From Alphaproteobacteria bacterium (lineage in GTDB: Bacteria; Pseudomonadota; Alphaproteobacteria; Bin65), in assembly GCA_021776685.1 (NCBI GenBank), contig JAJFFJ010000132.1, forward strand, positions 1 through 64,000: a DNA stretch of 64,000 nt. Reading direction: 5' to 3'. Each line of letters opens with the position of its first letter. Position 1 is the first letter of the stretch. The notes under the pieces were generated by a model. That model did no database searches. It saw nothing but the letters and a program-made list of their open reading frames with translations, and was not told where the DNA came from. Position numbers and translations under genes: made by a program. This document shows positions 7,593-15,654 of this stretch, one piece after another.

Positions 7593-7886
7593 TTAGCGGG
7601 TGGCGTCCCAGCGGAAATTGTCGGAATAGGTCTTGGGCCGCACCTGATGTTCGCGCGGCTGGCGGATCACATAGTCGAACCCGTTCCGCCGGCAATAGGC
7701 CTTCGCCGCATCCTCGCTGTCGAATTCCAGCCGCAGCTGCTGCCGGGTATCGGCGGAACTGGTCCAGCCCATAAGCCGGTCACGGGTGCGCGGCGCCCCG
7801 GGTTCGAATTCCAGCACCCAACGCGCATTCTTGACCCCGCCGGATTGCATGGCAGAACGGGACGGTCGATAGATTCTCGCCTTCAT
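7593..7886 (-). CDS. NDUFS4-like complex I accessory protein (ETC complex I subunit)
   Basis: A 97-residue protein of the ETC complex I subunit family, the alphaproteobacterial counterpart of mitochondrial NDUFS4. Visible family features are MKARIYRPSRSAMQSG at the start, RWVLEFEP, the LMGWTSSADTRQQLRL core, and the C-terminal KTYSDNFRWD. In mitochondria NDUFS4 helps assemble and stabilise the NADH-binding module. I start at the Met matching the family start; an in-frame ATG at 7916 would add ten residues. It stands alone between two tRNAs. Confidence 0.85.
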   Translation of the reverse strand: MKARIYRPSRSAMQSGGVKNARWVLEFEPGAPRTRDRLMGWTSSADTRQQLRLEFDSEDAAKAYCRRNGFDYVIRQPREHQVRPKTYSDNFRWDATR

Positions 7887-7930
7887 CGGCCCGGACACAT
7901 CCTCTGTTACATCCATTCATCTTGGCTGAC

Positions 7931-8007
7931 TGGTCGGGGCGAGAGGATTCGAACCTCCGGCCCCCGGCTCCCAAAGCCGGTGCTCTACCAGGCTGAGCTA
8001 CACCCCG
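7931..8007 (-). tRNA. tRNA-Pro(TGG)
   Basis: The minus strand reads CGGGGTGTAGCTCAGCCTGG and ends CGCCCCGACCA, with CCA encoded. The anticodon stem-loop CGGCTTTGGGAGCCG gives anticodon TGG, and the T arm has GGTTCGAATCC. All four stems pair. Confidence 0.93.
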
Positions 8008-8111
8008 CAGCAGCCTCGGGAAGAATAGGTATGCAAATCCCACGCTTCAAGCTCGCCAATGCCGCATCGGCGACCTAACTGATGGAAACACCAAACAATG
8101 GAGGGCCATCA

Positions 8112-8774
8112 ATGGGCCGCGGCATCACAAACGTCACCGACAACATTCTCGATTACATCCGCGCCACAACCCTGCGCGAGGGAGATACCTTGAACCGCCT
8201 GCGCGAGACGACTGCCGCACGCAGCAACGCGGGGATGCAGATATCGCCGGAGCAGGGGCAGTTTCTGGGATTGATCACCAACCTGATCGGCGCGCGGGTG
8301 TGCGTCGAGGTGGGCACGTTTACCGGCTACAGCGCCCTTGCCGTGGCCAGCGCCCTGCCCCCGGACGGACGCCTCTACGCCTGCGATGTGAGCGACGAAT
8401 ATACTGCCGTGGGCGTCCCCTTCTGGCAGGAGGCCGGTGTCGCCGACCGCATCGACCTGCGCATCGGGCCGGCGCTGGAGACCCTCGACGCCCTCGCAGC
8501 CGAAGGCCTGACCGGTCAGGTGGATATGGCCTTCATCGACGCCGACAAGGAGAACTACAGCGCCTATTACGAAAAACTGCTGGGCATGCTGCGGCCCAAC
8601 GGACTGATCATCGTCGACAACGTGTTGTGGGGCGGGTCCGTGGCTGACACCGGCAATCAGAAAGAGTCTACGGAGGCCATCCGCGCGCTCAATATCACGG
8701 TCGGTCAGGACGACCGGGTAGAGTGCAGCCTGGTGCCCCTTGGTGACGGCATGCTGTTGGCAAGGAAGAAGTAA
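8112..8774 (+). CDS. Class I SAM-dependent O-methyltransferase (CCoAOMT-like)
   Basis: A 220-residue member of the caffeoyl-CoA O-methyltransferase-like family (Methyltransf_3). The SAM-binding motif VEVGTFTGYSALAVA lies near residue 65, followed by YACDVSD, the FIDADKENYSAYYE metal-site stretch near residue 145, and IIVDNVLWGGSV. Such enzymes methylate catechol-type hydroxyls with a divalent metal; the substrate is not evident. The ATG at 8112 has GGAGGG six bases upstream; an in-frame ATG at 8082 lacks this. It is monocistronic. Confidence 0.88.
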   Translation: MGRGITNVTDNILDYIRATTLREGDTLNRLRETTAARSNAGMQISPEQGQFLGLITNLIGARVCVEVGTFTGYSALAVASALPPDGRLYACDVSDEYTAVGVPFWQEAGVADRIDLRIGPALETLDALAAEGLTGQVDMAFIDADKENYSAYYEKLLGMLRPNGLIIVDNVLWGGSVADTGNQKESTEAIRALNITVGQDDRVECSLVPLGDGMLLARKK

Positions 8775-8826
8775 TTTCAAATAGTTACTAGGTTTTTCTT
8801 GTGTTTAAAGTCAGCAAAATCACTGC

Positions 8827-9987
8827 CTAGATTGCCGTCAGCGCGCGGACCTCTTGCCGGATGGTCCCTGCGTGGGGGATATCCTCCAGCATGGTCAGCC
8901 AGTGGGCCGGCGGCCGGCGGCCGCGGGAGTGTGACCAGGTGATCTCATCCAGCAGCGCGACCGCATTTGCGGGCAGCAGATCGGGTTCTTCATGGCCCGC
9001 CAGAGCCGCCCAGATGCGGGACCAACACCGCCCGACCGCGTAAGGATTGTAACCACCGCCGCCCAGCACCAGCACCCGCGGCGCAAGGGGCGCCAGAGCC
9101 AACACTGCAGCCACATGGGCATTGTTCGACAGGCTGAGCTTGCTCTGCGGATCGTCGGCAAGCGCATCCGCGCCACCTTGCAGAATCAACGCGTCGGGCC
9201 GAAATTTCGCCACTGCCGGCACAATTCCTTCGTGCAGCAGCCAGCCGAATTCGTCGTCATTCAGTTCCCGCGGCGCGGCGAAATTATAGAGATGCCGGTC
9301 CGGGTCTGATATCCGCCCGGTGAACGGCCAGCGTTCCCGCTCATGCACGGACGCGATCAGGACACGGCCGTCATCGGCCAATGCATCCTCCACTCCATCG
9401 CAGTGATGGGCGTCCACATCCACATAGGCGACCCGCGTGAGTCCCTGATCCAGGAACGCAAGAATGCCCAGCACGGGATCATTGAAATAGCAGAAGCCAC
9501 TGGCGCGATCCGGCTGGCCATGGTGGGTGCCGCCCGCCGGGCTGTAGATCTTGCCGCCATCCCGCAGCAAGTCTGCCGCCAGCAAGGTTGCGCCACACGC
9601 CGTTGCCGGCCGCCGGAAAATTTCACCGAAGACGGGATTGCCGTTGGCGCCCAGGTTGTGGCGCGCCTTGTAGGCCTCGGTGGTCCGCTGCTCCCGCTCG
9701 CAGTCGATCACCGCCTCGATATAGGTCGGATCGTGAAACCGGCTGAGCTGTTCCGGCGTCGCGGTTGGACTGTCGATATAGATGTCGTCCGGCAGCCAGC
9801 CGAGGGCACGGCACAGGTCGATCACCAGTGACACCCGGGGAATGGCCAGCGGATGCTTGCTGCCATAGCGGGAGCGGCGATAGATCTCGCTGCCGATGAA
9901 ACGCGGAGCCTGCATGAGGAATGACGTAGCGCTCCGTTCGCCGGTGGGCAATGCCGCTCCCTTGCCTCCCCCTGGCGAAGCGGTCAT
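8827..9987 (-). CDS. Histone deacetylase-like / AcuC family deacetylase
   Basis: Up to 386 residues of the arginase/deacetylase fold. Visible are the active-site GGTHHGQPDRASGFCYFND segment, the zinc-binding AYVDVDAHHCDGVEDA, LQGGADALADD with the second zinc Asp, and the GGGGYNP loop near the end. Bacterial members deacetylate small amines, polyamines or proteins such as acetyl-CoA synthetase. The start is uncertain: ATG 9987, a TTG at 9951 behind AAGGGAG, or ATG 9915, which fits the family N-terminus best. It runs divergently from the thiamine-transport operon, about 10 bp from the riboswitch. Confidence 0.85.
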   Translation of the reverse strand: MTASPGGGKGAALPTGERSATSFLMQAPRFIGSEIYRRSRYGSKHPLAIPRVSLVIDLCRALGWLPDDIYIDSPTATPEQLSRFHDPTYIEAVIDCEREQRTTEAYKARHNLGANGNPVFGEIFRRPATACGATLLAADLLRDGGKIYSPAGGTHHGQPDRASGFCYFNDPVLGILAFLDQGLTRVAYVDVDAHHCDGVEDALADDGRVLIASVHERERWPFTGRISDPDRHLYNFAAPRELNDDEFGWLLHEGIVPAVAKFRPDALILQGGADALADDPQSKLSLSNNAHVAAVLALAPLAPRVLVLGGGGYNPYAVGRCWSRIWAALAGHEEPDLLPANAVALLDEITWSHSRGRRPPAHWLTMLEDIPHAGTIRQEVRALTAI

Positions 9988-9997
9988 AGTTGCGCCA

Positions 9998-10131
9998 TCA
10001 CTTGGGGGAGCCGCCCATCGGCTGAGAGGTCCTGGCGCGCTGCCGTGACGTTTAAGTGACGATCACGTGGCGTTAATCACAGGACGACCCCTGGAACCTG
10101 ACCGGGCTAAGACCCGCGTAGGGAACAGTGA
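9998..10131 (+). promoter_or_regulatory. TPP (THI-box) riboswitch
   Basis: The THI box is plain: CGGCTGAGAGG at the 5' side and CCTGGAACCTGACCGGGCTAA then GACCCGCGTAGGGAACAGTGA at the 3' side. The P1 helix pairs TCACT at 9998-10002 with AGTGA at 10127-10131. The start codon of the following gene is only three bases past P1, and the ribosome-binding region lies in or next to the P1 3' strand, so control is probably by masking translation when TPP is bound. Confidence 0.92.
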
Positions 10132-10134
10132 GTC

Positions 10135-10935
10135 ATGCTGCCGACGTTTAATCCCACCGATACGATCACCGACTCGCCAACCAACTTGCCTGGCGCCATT
10201 GGCGTGACCCTCACCGGCGCGCGCCTGGCCTATGACGGCATCGTGCTATTTGACGGCCTCGACCTGACGCTGGCTGCAGCCACCTGGACCTGCCTGTTGG
10301 GCAAGAGCGGCGTCGGCAAGTCGAGCCTGTTGCGCCTTATCGCCGGGCTCACTGCCGGCGCGACCGCGACCGACCTGAGCGCCAGCGATGGCCAGCCATT
10401 GCCATCCCGCATTGCCTATATGGCCCAGCAGGATCTGCTGCTGCCATGGCTCTCGGCACGGGACAACATCCTGCTCGGCAGCCGCCTTCGCGGCCGCAAG
10501 GCGCCCCGGGACAGGGCCGACGAACTGCTGGCTGCCGTCGGCCTGAGCGGCCGTGCCCACGCGCTTCCTGCTACCCTGTCCGGCGGTGAACGGCAGCGGG
10601 TGGCGCTGGCCCGGACCCTGATGGAAGACCGGCCCGTGGTGCTGATGGACGAGCCATTTTCCGCCCTCGATGCCTTGACCCGGCACAATCTGCAGGACAT
10701 GTCCGTCACCCTCTTGCGGGGACGCACAATTTTGCTCGTGACCCACGACCCCCTTGAGGCACTCCGCCTGGGCGACCGCGTGCTGGTGATGGACGGAGAG
10801 CCCGCGCATTTTCTCCCGGAGATTACACTGCCCCGCACACCGCCCCGCCCAACCGCTACGCCGGAGATGGCGGCCCTGCACCAACGCCTGCTTGCCCAGT
10901 TGGGGGTCGAGCAGGACTGGCCGGAGGGGGCATGA
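10135..10935 (+). CDS. thiZ: Thiamine-precursor ABC transporter, ATP-binding protein
   Basis: A 266-residue ABC ATPase with Walker A GKSGVGKS (residues 56-63), Q-loop AYMAQQDLLLPWLS, signature LSGGERQRVALA, Walker B VVLMDEPFSALD and the H-loop VTHDPLEAL. It is closest in layout to nitrate/sulfonate/taurine-type ATPases, used by the ThiXYZ uptake system for pyrimidine precursors of thiamine. The TPP riboswitch directly upstream supports that assignment. It overlaps the permease gene by 4 bp (ATGA). Confidence 0.85.
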   Translation: MLPTFNPTDTITDSPTNLPGAIGVTLTGARLAYDGIVLFDGLDLTLAAATWTCLLGKSGVGKSSLLRLIAGLTAGATATDLSASDGQPLPSRIAYMAQQDLLLPWLSARDNILLGSRLRGRKAPRDRADELLAAVGLSGRAHALPATLSGGERQRVALARTLMEDRPVVLMDEPFSALDALTRHNLQDMSVTLLRGRTILLVTHDPLEALRLGDRVLVMDGEPAHFLPEITLPRTPPRPTATPEMAALHQRLLAQLGVEQDWPEGA

Positions 10936-11720
10936 CCTGGCTTCGTCCCATCATCATTCTTGCCGGACTCATTGCGGTCTGGCAGGTCGTCATCTGGGCG
11001 ACCCAGGTGGAGCATTTCATCCTGCCCGCGCCAGCCGCAGTCGCCAGCGCCCTTGTCGATGACTGGGACCTGCTGCTCGACAACGCCGGCATCACCTTGC
11101 TGGAGATCGTGATCGGCCTGGTGCTGGGCATTCTGCTCGGGTGCCTCACGGCACTCACCATGGCGGCCTCAACGCGGGCCCGTGCCTGGGTCCTGCCCGT
11201 GGTGGTTGCCAGCCAGGCAATCCCTGTTTTCGCGCTGGCGCCCGTGCTGGTGGTCTGGCTCGGCTTCGGTCTGTGGTCAAAGGTGGCGATGGCGCTGCTG
11301 ATTATCTATTTCCCCGTGGCCGCTGCCTTCTATGACGGGTTGCGGCGAACCGACCCCGGCTGGCTCGACCTCGCCCAGACCATGCAGGCCTCACGCTGGG
11401 CCGTGCTGCGCCATATCCGGATGCCGGCGGCGCTGCCAGTGCTCGGCTCCGGCATGCGGGTGGCGGCGGCGGTGGCGCCCATCGGCGCCATCATCGGCGA
11501 ATGGGTCGGCGCCAGCGCCGGCCTGGGTCATCTGATGATCCAGGCCAATGCCCGCAATGAAACCCCCCGCATGTATGCCGCCCTGATCATCCTCGCGCTG
11601 GTTGCCGTCGCCCTTTACTTCCTCGTTGACCGACTGGCCCGGCGCATGACGCCCTGGCAATCCGTGACCGACCCCTCCCGCCCTGCCAATGCAATTACAA
11701 ACGCTGCTTCCAAAGGATAG
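10932..11720 (+). CDS. thiX: Thiamine-precursor ABC transporter, permease
   Basis: A 262-residue integral membrane protein with about six hydrophobic segments and the binding-protein-dependent transport motif (EAA loop) in MQASRWAVLRHIRMPAALP, where it meets the ATPase. It belongs to the SsuC/TauC-like permease family. It sits between the ATPase and the binding protein with overlapping or tightly spaced ends, so the three are one operon under the riboswitch. Confidence 0.85.
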   Translation: MTWLRPIIILAGLIAVWQVVIWATQVEHFILPAPAAVASALVDDWDLLLDNAGITLLEIVIGLVLGILLGCLTALTMAASTRARAWVLPVVVASQAIPVFALAPVLVVWLGFGLWSKVAMALLIIYFPVAAAFYDGLRRTDPGWLDLAQTMQASRWAVLRHIRMPAALPVLGSGMRVAAAVAPIGAIIGEWVGASAGLGHLMIQANARNETPRMYAALIILALVAVALYFLVDRLARRMTPWQSVTDPSRPANAITNAASKG

Positions 11721-11724
11721 TTCC

Positions 11725-12672
11725 ATGAAACGCTGCCTCGGACTTCTCGTCGCCGCACTTACCATCACCACCTTCACTTACCGGGCCAGTGCTGCCGAGA
11801 AGCTGACCCTGCTGCTCGACTGGTTCATCAACCCGGACCACGCGCCGCTGATCGTGGCGCAGGAGAAGGGCTATTTCAAAGCAGCGGGGCTGGAGGTCAC
11901 AATCATCGAGCCGTCCAATCCCAATGATCCGCCCCGCCTTGTCGCGGCGGGACGGGGCGATATCGCGATTTCCTACCAACCAACCCTGCATATCCAGGTG
12001 GACAAGGGGATCCCGCTGGTGCGCATCGGGACGCTCGTGGCGACCCCGCTGAATTCCGTGGTGGTGCTGAAAGATGGCCCGGTCAAGTCGATCAAGGACC
12101 TCAAAGGCCGCAAGGTTGGCTACTCCGTCGCCGGTACGGAGCAGGCCCTCTTGGGCACGATGCTGGAGCGGCACGGTCTGAGCCTCAAGGATGTGACTCT
12201 GGTCAACGTCAATTTCAATCTCTCCGCCGCGCTTCTCTCGCGACGGGTGGATGCGGTGGTCGGCGCCTATCGCAATTTCGAACTTAACCAGCTGGACATC
12301 GAGAAGCGGCCGGGACGGGCCTTCTATCCGGAAGAGCACGGTGTTCCCGCCTATGACGAACTGATCGCCGTCGCCAAGGCCGACCGGGTGGGCGATCCGA
12401 GGTTCAAGAAGTTTCTCCGCGCCTGGGAGCGGGGCGTGATCTATCTGCTGAATCACCCGAAGGAAAGCTGGAAGCTGTTCATCCGCGGGCGCAAGAAGAA
12501 GCTCGACAATGAGCTCAACCGCAGGGCCTGGCGAGACACCCTGCCCCGCTTCGCCTCCCGTCCGGCAGCCTTGGACCGGCACCGCTATCGCACCTTTGCC
12601 AACTTCCTCAAACGAAAGGGACTGATCAAGACGACTCCGCCTGTGGCGAAATACGCAGTTGAGCTCGACTAG
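11725..12672 (+). CDS. thiY: Thiamine pyrimidine precursor-binding protein (NMT1/THI5-like)
   Basis: A 315-residue periplasmic binding protein with signal peptide MKRCLGLLVAALTITTF...ASA. The mature start EKLTLLLDWFINPDHAPLIVA is characteristic of NMT1/THI5-like proteins that bind formylaminopyrimidine or HMP, and VNVNFNLSAALLSRRVDAVVG is the typical ligand-domain segment. The ATG at 11725 has AAAGGAT upstream; an earlier in-frame ATG at 11689 would hide the signal peptide. A tenA fragment follows directly. Confidence 0.85.
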   Translation: MKRCLGLLVAALTITTFTYRASAAEKLTLLLDWFINPDHAPLIVAQEKGYFKAAGLEVTIIEPSNPNDPPRLVAAGRGDIAISYQPTLHIQVDKGIPLVRIGTLVATPLNSVVVLKDGPVKSIKDLKGRKVGYSVAGTEQALLGTMLERHGLSLKDVTLVNVNFNLSAALLSRRVDAVVGAYRNFELNQLDIEKRPGRAFYPEEHGVPAYDELIAVAKADRVGDPRFKKFLRAWERGVIYLLNHPKESWKLFIRGRKKKLDNELNRRAWRDTLPRFASRPAALDRHRYRTFANFLKRKGLIKTTPPVAKYAVELD

Positions 12673-12674
12673 CG

Positions 12675-12806
12675 GTGGATGTGGCCGGCGATGCCGCGCC
12701 CGGCGATCATGACCGCCTGACCGGACTATTCCAGAATACGGTGAAGCTGGAAGTCGCCTTCTTCGATCAGGCCTACACGTTCGCCGGACGGGCGCCGAAC
12801 TTTTAG
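12675..12806 (+). pseudogene. C-terminal remnant of tenA (aminopyrimidine aminohydrolase)
   Basis: Directly after thiY a 43-codon frame reads ...DAAPGDHDRLTGLFQNTVKL, then EVAFFDQAYTFAGRAPNF and a stop. This matches the C-terminal helix of TenA/thiaminase II proteins (LExxFFDxAY). No start codon or N-terminal part exists, since the frame runs back into thiY out of phase. It looks like what is left after a deletion removed most of a tenA gene once following thiY. Its stop overlaps that of the convergent pilin gene. Confidence 0.55.
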
Positions 12807-13000
12807 CTGGAAAACAGACCCAGGGCGCCGCCAAGGCTTTGAATGGCAAACTCCACAAAGTCTGGGGGCATGACGCCCACACCAGCCAGAACTACCAGGC
12901 TGCCCAGGGTACCGAGCGAAAACATGATTGCGTAGTCGCTCGCCAACTGGCCGGACTGGTCATTTTTTATTGAGCGGATTTTCCGCCGGAGTTTCCGCAT
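12803..13000 (-). CDS. Flp-pilin-like small protein
   Basis: A 65-residue protein with a basic leader (MRKLRRKIRSIKND), the segment QSGQLASDYAIMFSLGTLG, then a hydrophobic helix. The layout copies Flp pilins (short basic leader, Glu/Asp-Tyr at the helix start) but the consensus ATAIEYGLI is replaced by LASDYAIMF, so it is a divergent pilin or pseudopilin. GGAGGAGAGC precedes the ATG at 13000. Confidence 0.6.
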   Translation of the reverse strand: MRKLRRKIRSIKNDQSGQLASDYAIMFSLGTLGSLVVLAGVGVMPPDFVEFAIQSLGGALGLFSS

Positions 13001-13131
13001 GCTCTCCTCCGAACAGGCGTTTCTCAGGCGCAGAGTGTGCGGGCACACTTCTTGCTGCGCGGTCAACGTTTGTGCCTAAGCCGTTGGCGCTGCTGCTAAC
13101 ACTGTAGTTGAAAAATTCAGGAAAACCGGCG

Positions 13132-13326
13132 CTATGGACTAGGCGCGGGGCCGACAGCATTCGACATTTTTGTCGATGTGTCTGAAAAGAATGCGTTGAG
13201 CGAGTCGCCCATCAGCTCGGCAAAGCCGAACATGGCGACAGATACAAGCGCAACAATCAGTCCATATTCAATTGCTGTGGCGCCGGATTCGTCCGACAGA
13301 AATGTCTGCAGCTTTGGCGTGATCAT
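13132..13326 (-). CDS. Flp family type IVb pilin
   Basis: A 64-residue protein with the Flp signature SGATAIEYGLIVALVSVAM. Prepilin peptidase normally cleaves before the Gly-containing helix start, and mature subunits form Flp/Tad pili used for surface adhesion. It is the most canonical of three pilin-like genes in tandem here. No tad/cpa assembly genes lie in this window. Confidence 0.85.
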   Translation of the reverse strand: MITPKLQTFLSDESGATAIEYGLIVALVSVAMFGFAELMGDSLNAFFSDTSTKMSNAVGPAPSP

Positions 13327-13439
13327 CTATTCCTCCCCCACCCCTAAGGGCGATCCCACGCCACTATCCGGCCCAATATCTTTAGACGCCGGTAAGAAAA
13401 ATAGTAAAGCTAAGAGCTGGGTTGGAAAGGATAGGTTAT

Positions 13440-13637
13440 CTACTCGTCCCCTGCTGCCGGCCTGACGTTGTCGATCTCGTTGCCGGTGCTCTCAAAAAGG
13501 CCGCTGATCGAACCACCCAGGATTTCCATTGACGCCAGCGCAGCGACCGCAACGAAGGTTATCAGGATCCCCAGCTCAACGGTGCTGGCGCCTCCTTCGT
13601 CCGACCACAGCCGGGCCAAATCCGATTTTCTGAACAT
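13440..13637 (-). CDS. Flp-pilin-like small protein
   Basis: A 65-residue protein (MFRKSDLARLWSDEGGASTV...) with the pilin-like helix start ASTVELGILITFVAVAALA. Glu is kept but the following Tyr is Leu, so this is a divergent Flp or TadE-like pseudopilin. The ATG at 13637 is supported by GGAGGG; upstream in-frame ATGs are less likely. It is the first of the three pilin genes in transcription order. Confidence 0.7.
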   Translation of the reverse strand: MFRKSDLARLWSDEGGASTVELGILITFVAVAALASMEILGGSISGLFESTGNEIDNVRPAAGDE

Positions 13638-13867
13638 TGGCATCCCTCCAGGAGCCATGGGCCACCCCACGGGCCCAGTTACGCCAAGATTGCGACAAAT
13701 GACTTAACAGATGCTTACTTTTTGCGTTTGCACCTGATTAAGTGAGGCCGGGGTTACGATTCCGGTGTGCAAATCCCAAGTTTTTCTGGCAGACCGGATT
13801 CCCTTGGCCTATTTTGCCCAACCCCGGCCCTGCCGGTGCAATTGCCCCTTCGACATCGGGAATTTCC

Positions 13868-14362
13868 GTGCTCCGCAGCTTCAGCATGTTCATGTTTCTC
13901 CTGGCGGTCTGGCTGTTGCTGTCCGGCCATTACGACATGCTGATTGTGGGCTTTGGCCTGCTGTCCTGCCTGGGTGTGGTGCTGATTGCCCGGCGCATGG
14001 ATATTGTCGATCGGGAAGGGCACCCAATCCATCTGACTTGGCGGGCGCCGCTCTACTGGCTGTGGCTCGGCTGGGAAATCGCCAAGAGCAACTGGGCCGT
14101 CATCAAGGTAATTCTAGGGCCCCGCAATCGCTTGCAACCTCAGGTGATCCGGGCGACCGCGTCACAAGAAACCGACGTCGGACTGGTTACCTTCGCCAAT
14201 TCGATCACCCTGACGCCCGGCACAGTATCGGTGCTGGTCAATCGCGACTGGATTGACGTCCACGCCCTGACACAGGAAACCGCCGACGGGTTAATGATCG
14301 GCGACATGAACCAGCGGGTGTGCCAGATGGAAGGCACCGGCGCCAAACGGAAAGGCGACTAG
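13868..14362 (+). CDS. mrpE: Mrp/Mnh cation/proton antiporter subunit E
   Basis: A 164-residue protein with two or three N-terminal membrane helices (MFMFLLAVWLLLSGHYD) and the MnhE hallmark FANSITLTPGTVSVLV near residue 105. MrpE is needed for assembly or stability of the hetero-oligomeric antiporter. I take a GTG at 13868, which gives the usual family length; an in-frame ATG at 13742 would add 42 residues that do not look like the family. It is first in the operon, 3 bp before mrpF. Confidence 0.85.
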   Translation: MLRSFSMFMFLLAVWLLLSGHYDMLIVGFGLLSCLGVVLIARRMDIVDREGHPIHLTWRAPLYWLWLGWEIAKSNWAVIKVILGPRNRLQPQVIRATASQETDVGLVTFANSITLTPGTVSVLVNRDWIDVHALTQETADGLMIGDMNQRVCQMEGTGAKRKGD

Positions 14363-14365
14363 GCC

Positions 14366-14653
14366 ATGTTCTGGGCGGCGATGATTGGCATTCTGGTGGC
14401 GCTGGCCCTTGCGCTGGTGCGCGCCATTGCCGGACCAACGGTTTATGACCGAATTCTTGCGGTGAACAGCTTCGGCACGCTCACTGTGTTGGCGCTTTCA
14501 GTCATCGGCTTTCTTATGGGCCGGCCGGACTTCCTCGATATCGCGCTGGTCTATGCGCTGATCAACTTTATCGGCACTATCGCCGTCCTGAAATTTCTCC
14601 GCTATGGCGACTTTGCGCGCGCCACTCAAGCGGATGATAACGATCTCGTCTGA
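14366..14653 (+). CDS. mrpF: Mrp antiporter subunit F
   Basis: A 95-residue protein with three membrane helices and the MrpF features RAIAGPTVYDRILAVNSFG and FLDIALVYALINFIGTIAVL. The family is a small integral subunit of Mrp antiporters. It lies 3 bp from both neighbours. Confidence 0.9.
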   Translation: MFWAAMIGILVALALALVRAIAGPTVYDRILAVNSFGTLTVLALSVIGFLMGRPDFLDIALVYALINFIGTIAVLKFLRYGDFARATQADDNDLV

Positions 14654-14656
14654 GCC

Positions 14657-15028
14657 ATGGAGATCGTCAACCACATCCTTTTCTACGCAAGTTGGGCGCT
14701 GCTGGCCGCAGGCGGTCTTCTGTGCGTCATCGGCGCCTTTGGCCTGGTGCGGTTCCCGGAAACCTATACCCGCATGCACGCCGCGGGGGTCATCGATACC
14801 GGCGGCGCCTTGCTCATCCTGGCCGGCTTGATGTTGCAGTCGGGGCTGACCCTCGAAACGGTGAAGCTGGCCTTGATTATGTTCTTCCTGCTCTTCACCA
14901 GCCCCACCGCCGGATATGCATTGGCGCGCGGCACCTGGTCGGCAGGCCACCGCCCCATTACACACACCCGGTCCGACGCCCGGACGGACGGGCATTCAGA
15001 CAGCGCCGGGATGACCGATGACGGTTGA
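14657..15028 (+). CDS. mrpG: Mrp antiporter subunit G
   Basis: A 123-residue protein with three membrane helices and the MrpG core GAFGLVRFPETYTRMHAAGV followed by FFLLFTSPTAGYALARG. The C-terminal ~30 residues are polar and extend past the family core. It overlaps the next gene by 11 bp. Confidence 0.9.
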   Translation: MEIVNHILFYASWALLAAGGLLCVIGAFGLVRFPETYTRMHAAGVIDTGGALLILAGLMLQSGLTLETVKLALIMFFLLFTSPTAGYALARGTWSAGHRPITHTRSDARTDGHSDSAGMTDDG

Positions 15029-15653
15029 GGAGATTATCAACATCGTCCTGCTGACGATGCTGGCGTTGACCGCGGTAGGCATCGCACGGCTGCGCAACCT
15101 GTTCGCAGTGACCATGCTGTCCGGCATATACAGCCTGCTGAGCGCCAGCATATTTGTGGTGCTGGACGCGGTCGATGTGGCCTTTACCGAAGCGGCGGTG
15201 GGCGCTGGCATTACGACCGTCCTTCTGCTGGGCACGTTGATGTTGACCGACCGGGAAGCCCGTGACGGCTCCCGCGCGAACCGCGCCGGCGCGATGATTG
15301 TGGTGGTGGCCCTGGGCGGCGCCCTCTTTTACGCGACGCTTGACCCGATGATGCCGCGGTTTGGCGATCCCCGAACGCCGGCCCAGACCCATGTAGCGCC
15401 GCAATATCTGAAAGACACGGTTCCGCAGGGCAGCAGCAAAGAGCCTGTGAAGGTGGGTATCCCCAATGTGGTCACAACAGTGCTGGCCAGCTATCGGGGC
15501 TATGACACGCTCGGCGAAACGGTGGTGATCTTCACGGCTGGGATTGCCGTGCTGCTGCTGCTGGGGCAACGACGCCGGCGGCGGCGGGATACCCCTGGGC
15601 AAAACCCCAGCGGCAACAAAGATGCTGATCGCGCAGCCGGGGCGGAGGACTGA
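15018..15653 (+). CDS. MrpA C-terminal module as a separate protein (MbhD/MbhE-like, DUF4040)
   Basis: A 211-residue membrane protein. The first ~80 residues are a DUF4040/MbhD domain with AVDVAFTEAAVGAGI, and residues ~150-190 are MbhE-like (PNVVTTVLASYRGYDTLGE). In classical MrpA these two modules form the C-terminus of one large protein; here, as in membrane-bound hydrogenases, they are a separate subunit. The last 25 residues are very Arg-rich. Confidence 0.8.
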   Translation: MTVEEIINIVLLTMLALTAVGIARLRNLFAVTMLSGIYSLLSASIFVVLDAVDVAFTEAAVGAGITTVLLLGTLMLTDREARDGSRANRAGAMIVVVALGGALFYATLDPMMPRFGDPRTPAQTHVAPQYLKDTVPQGSSKEPVKVGIPNVVTTVLASYRGYDTLGETVVIFTAGIAVLLLLGQRRRRRRDTPGQNPSGNKDADRAAGAED

Positions 15654-15654
15654 A

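Noticed and set aside
11695-12882. A 395-codon minus-strand frame opposite thiY
   Set aside because: The plus strand gives a clear NMT1/THI5-like binding protein with signal peptide; the minus frame is a GC-driven shadow.
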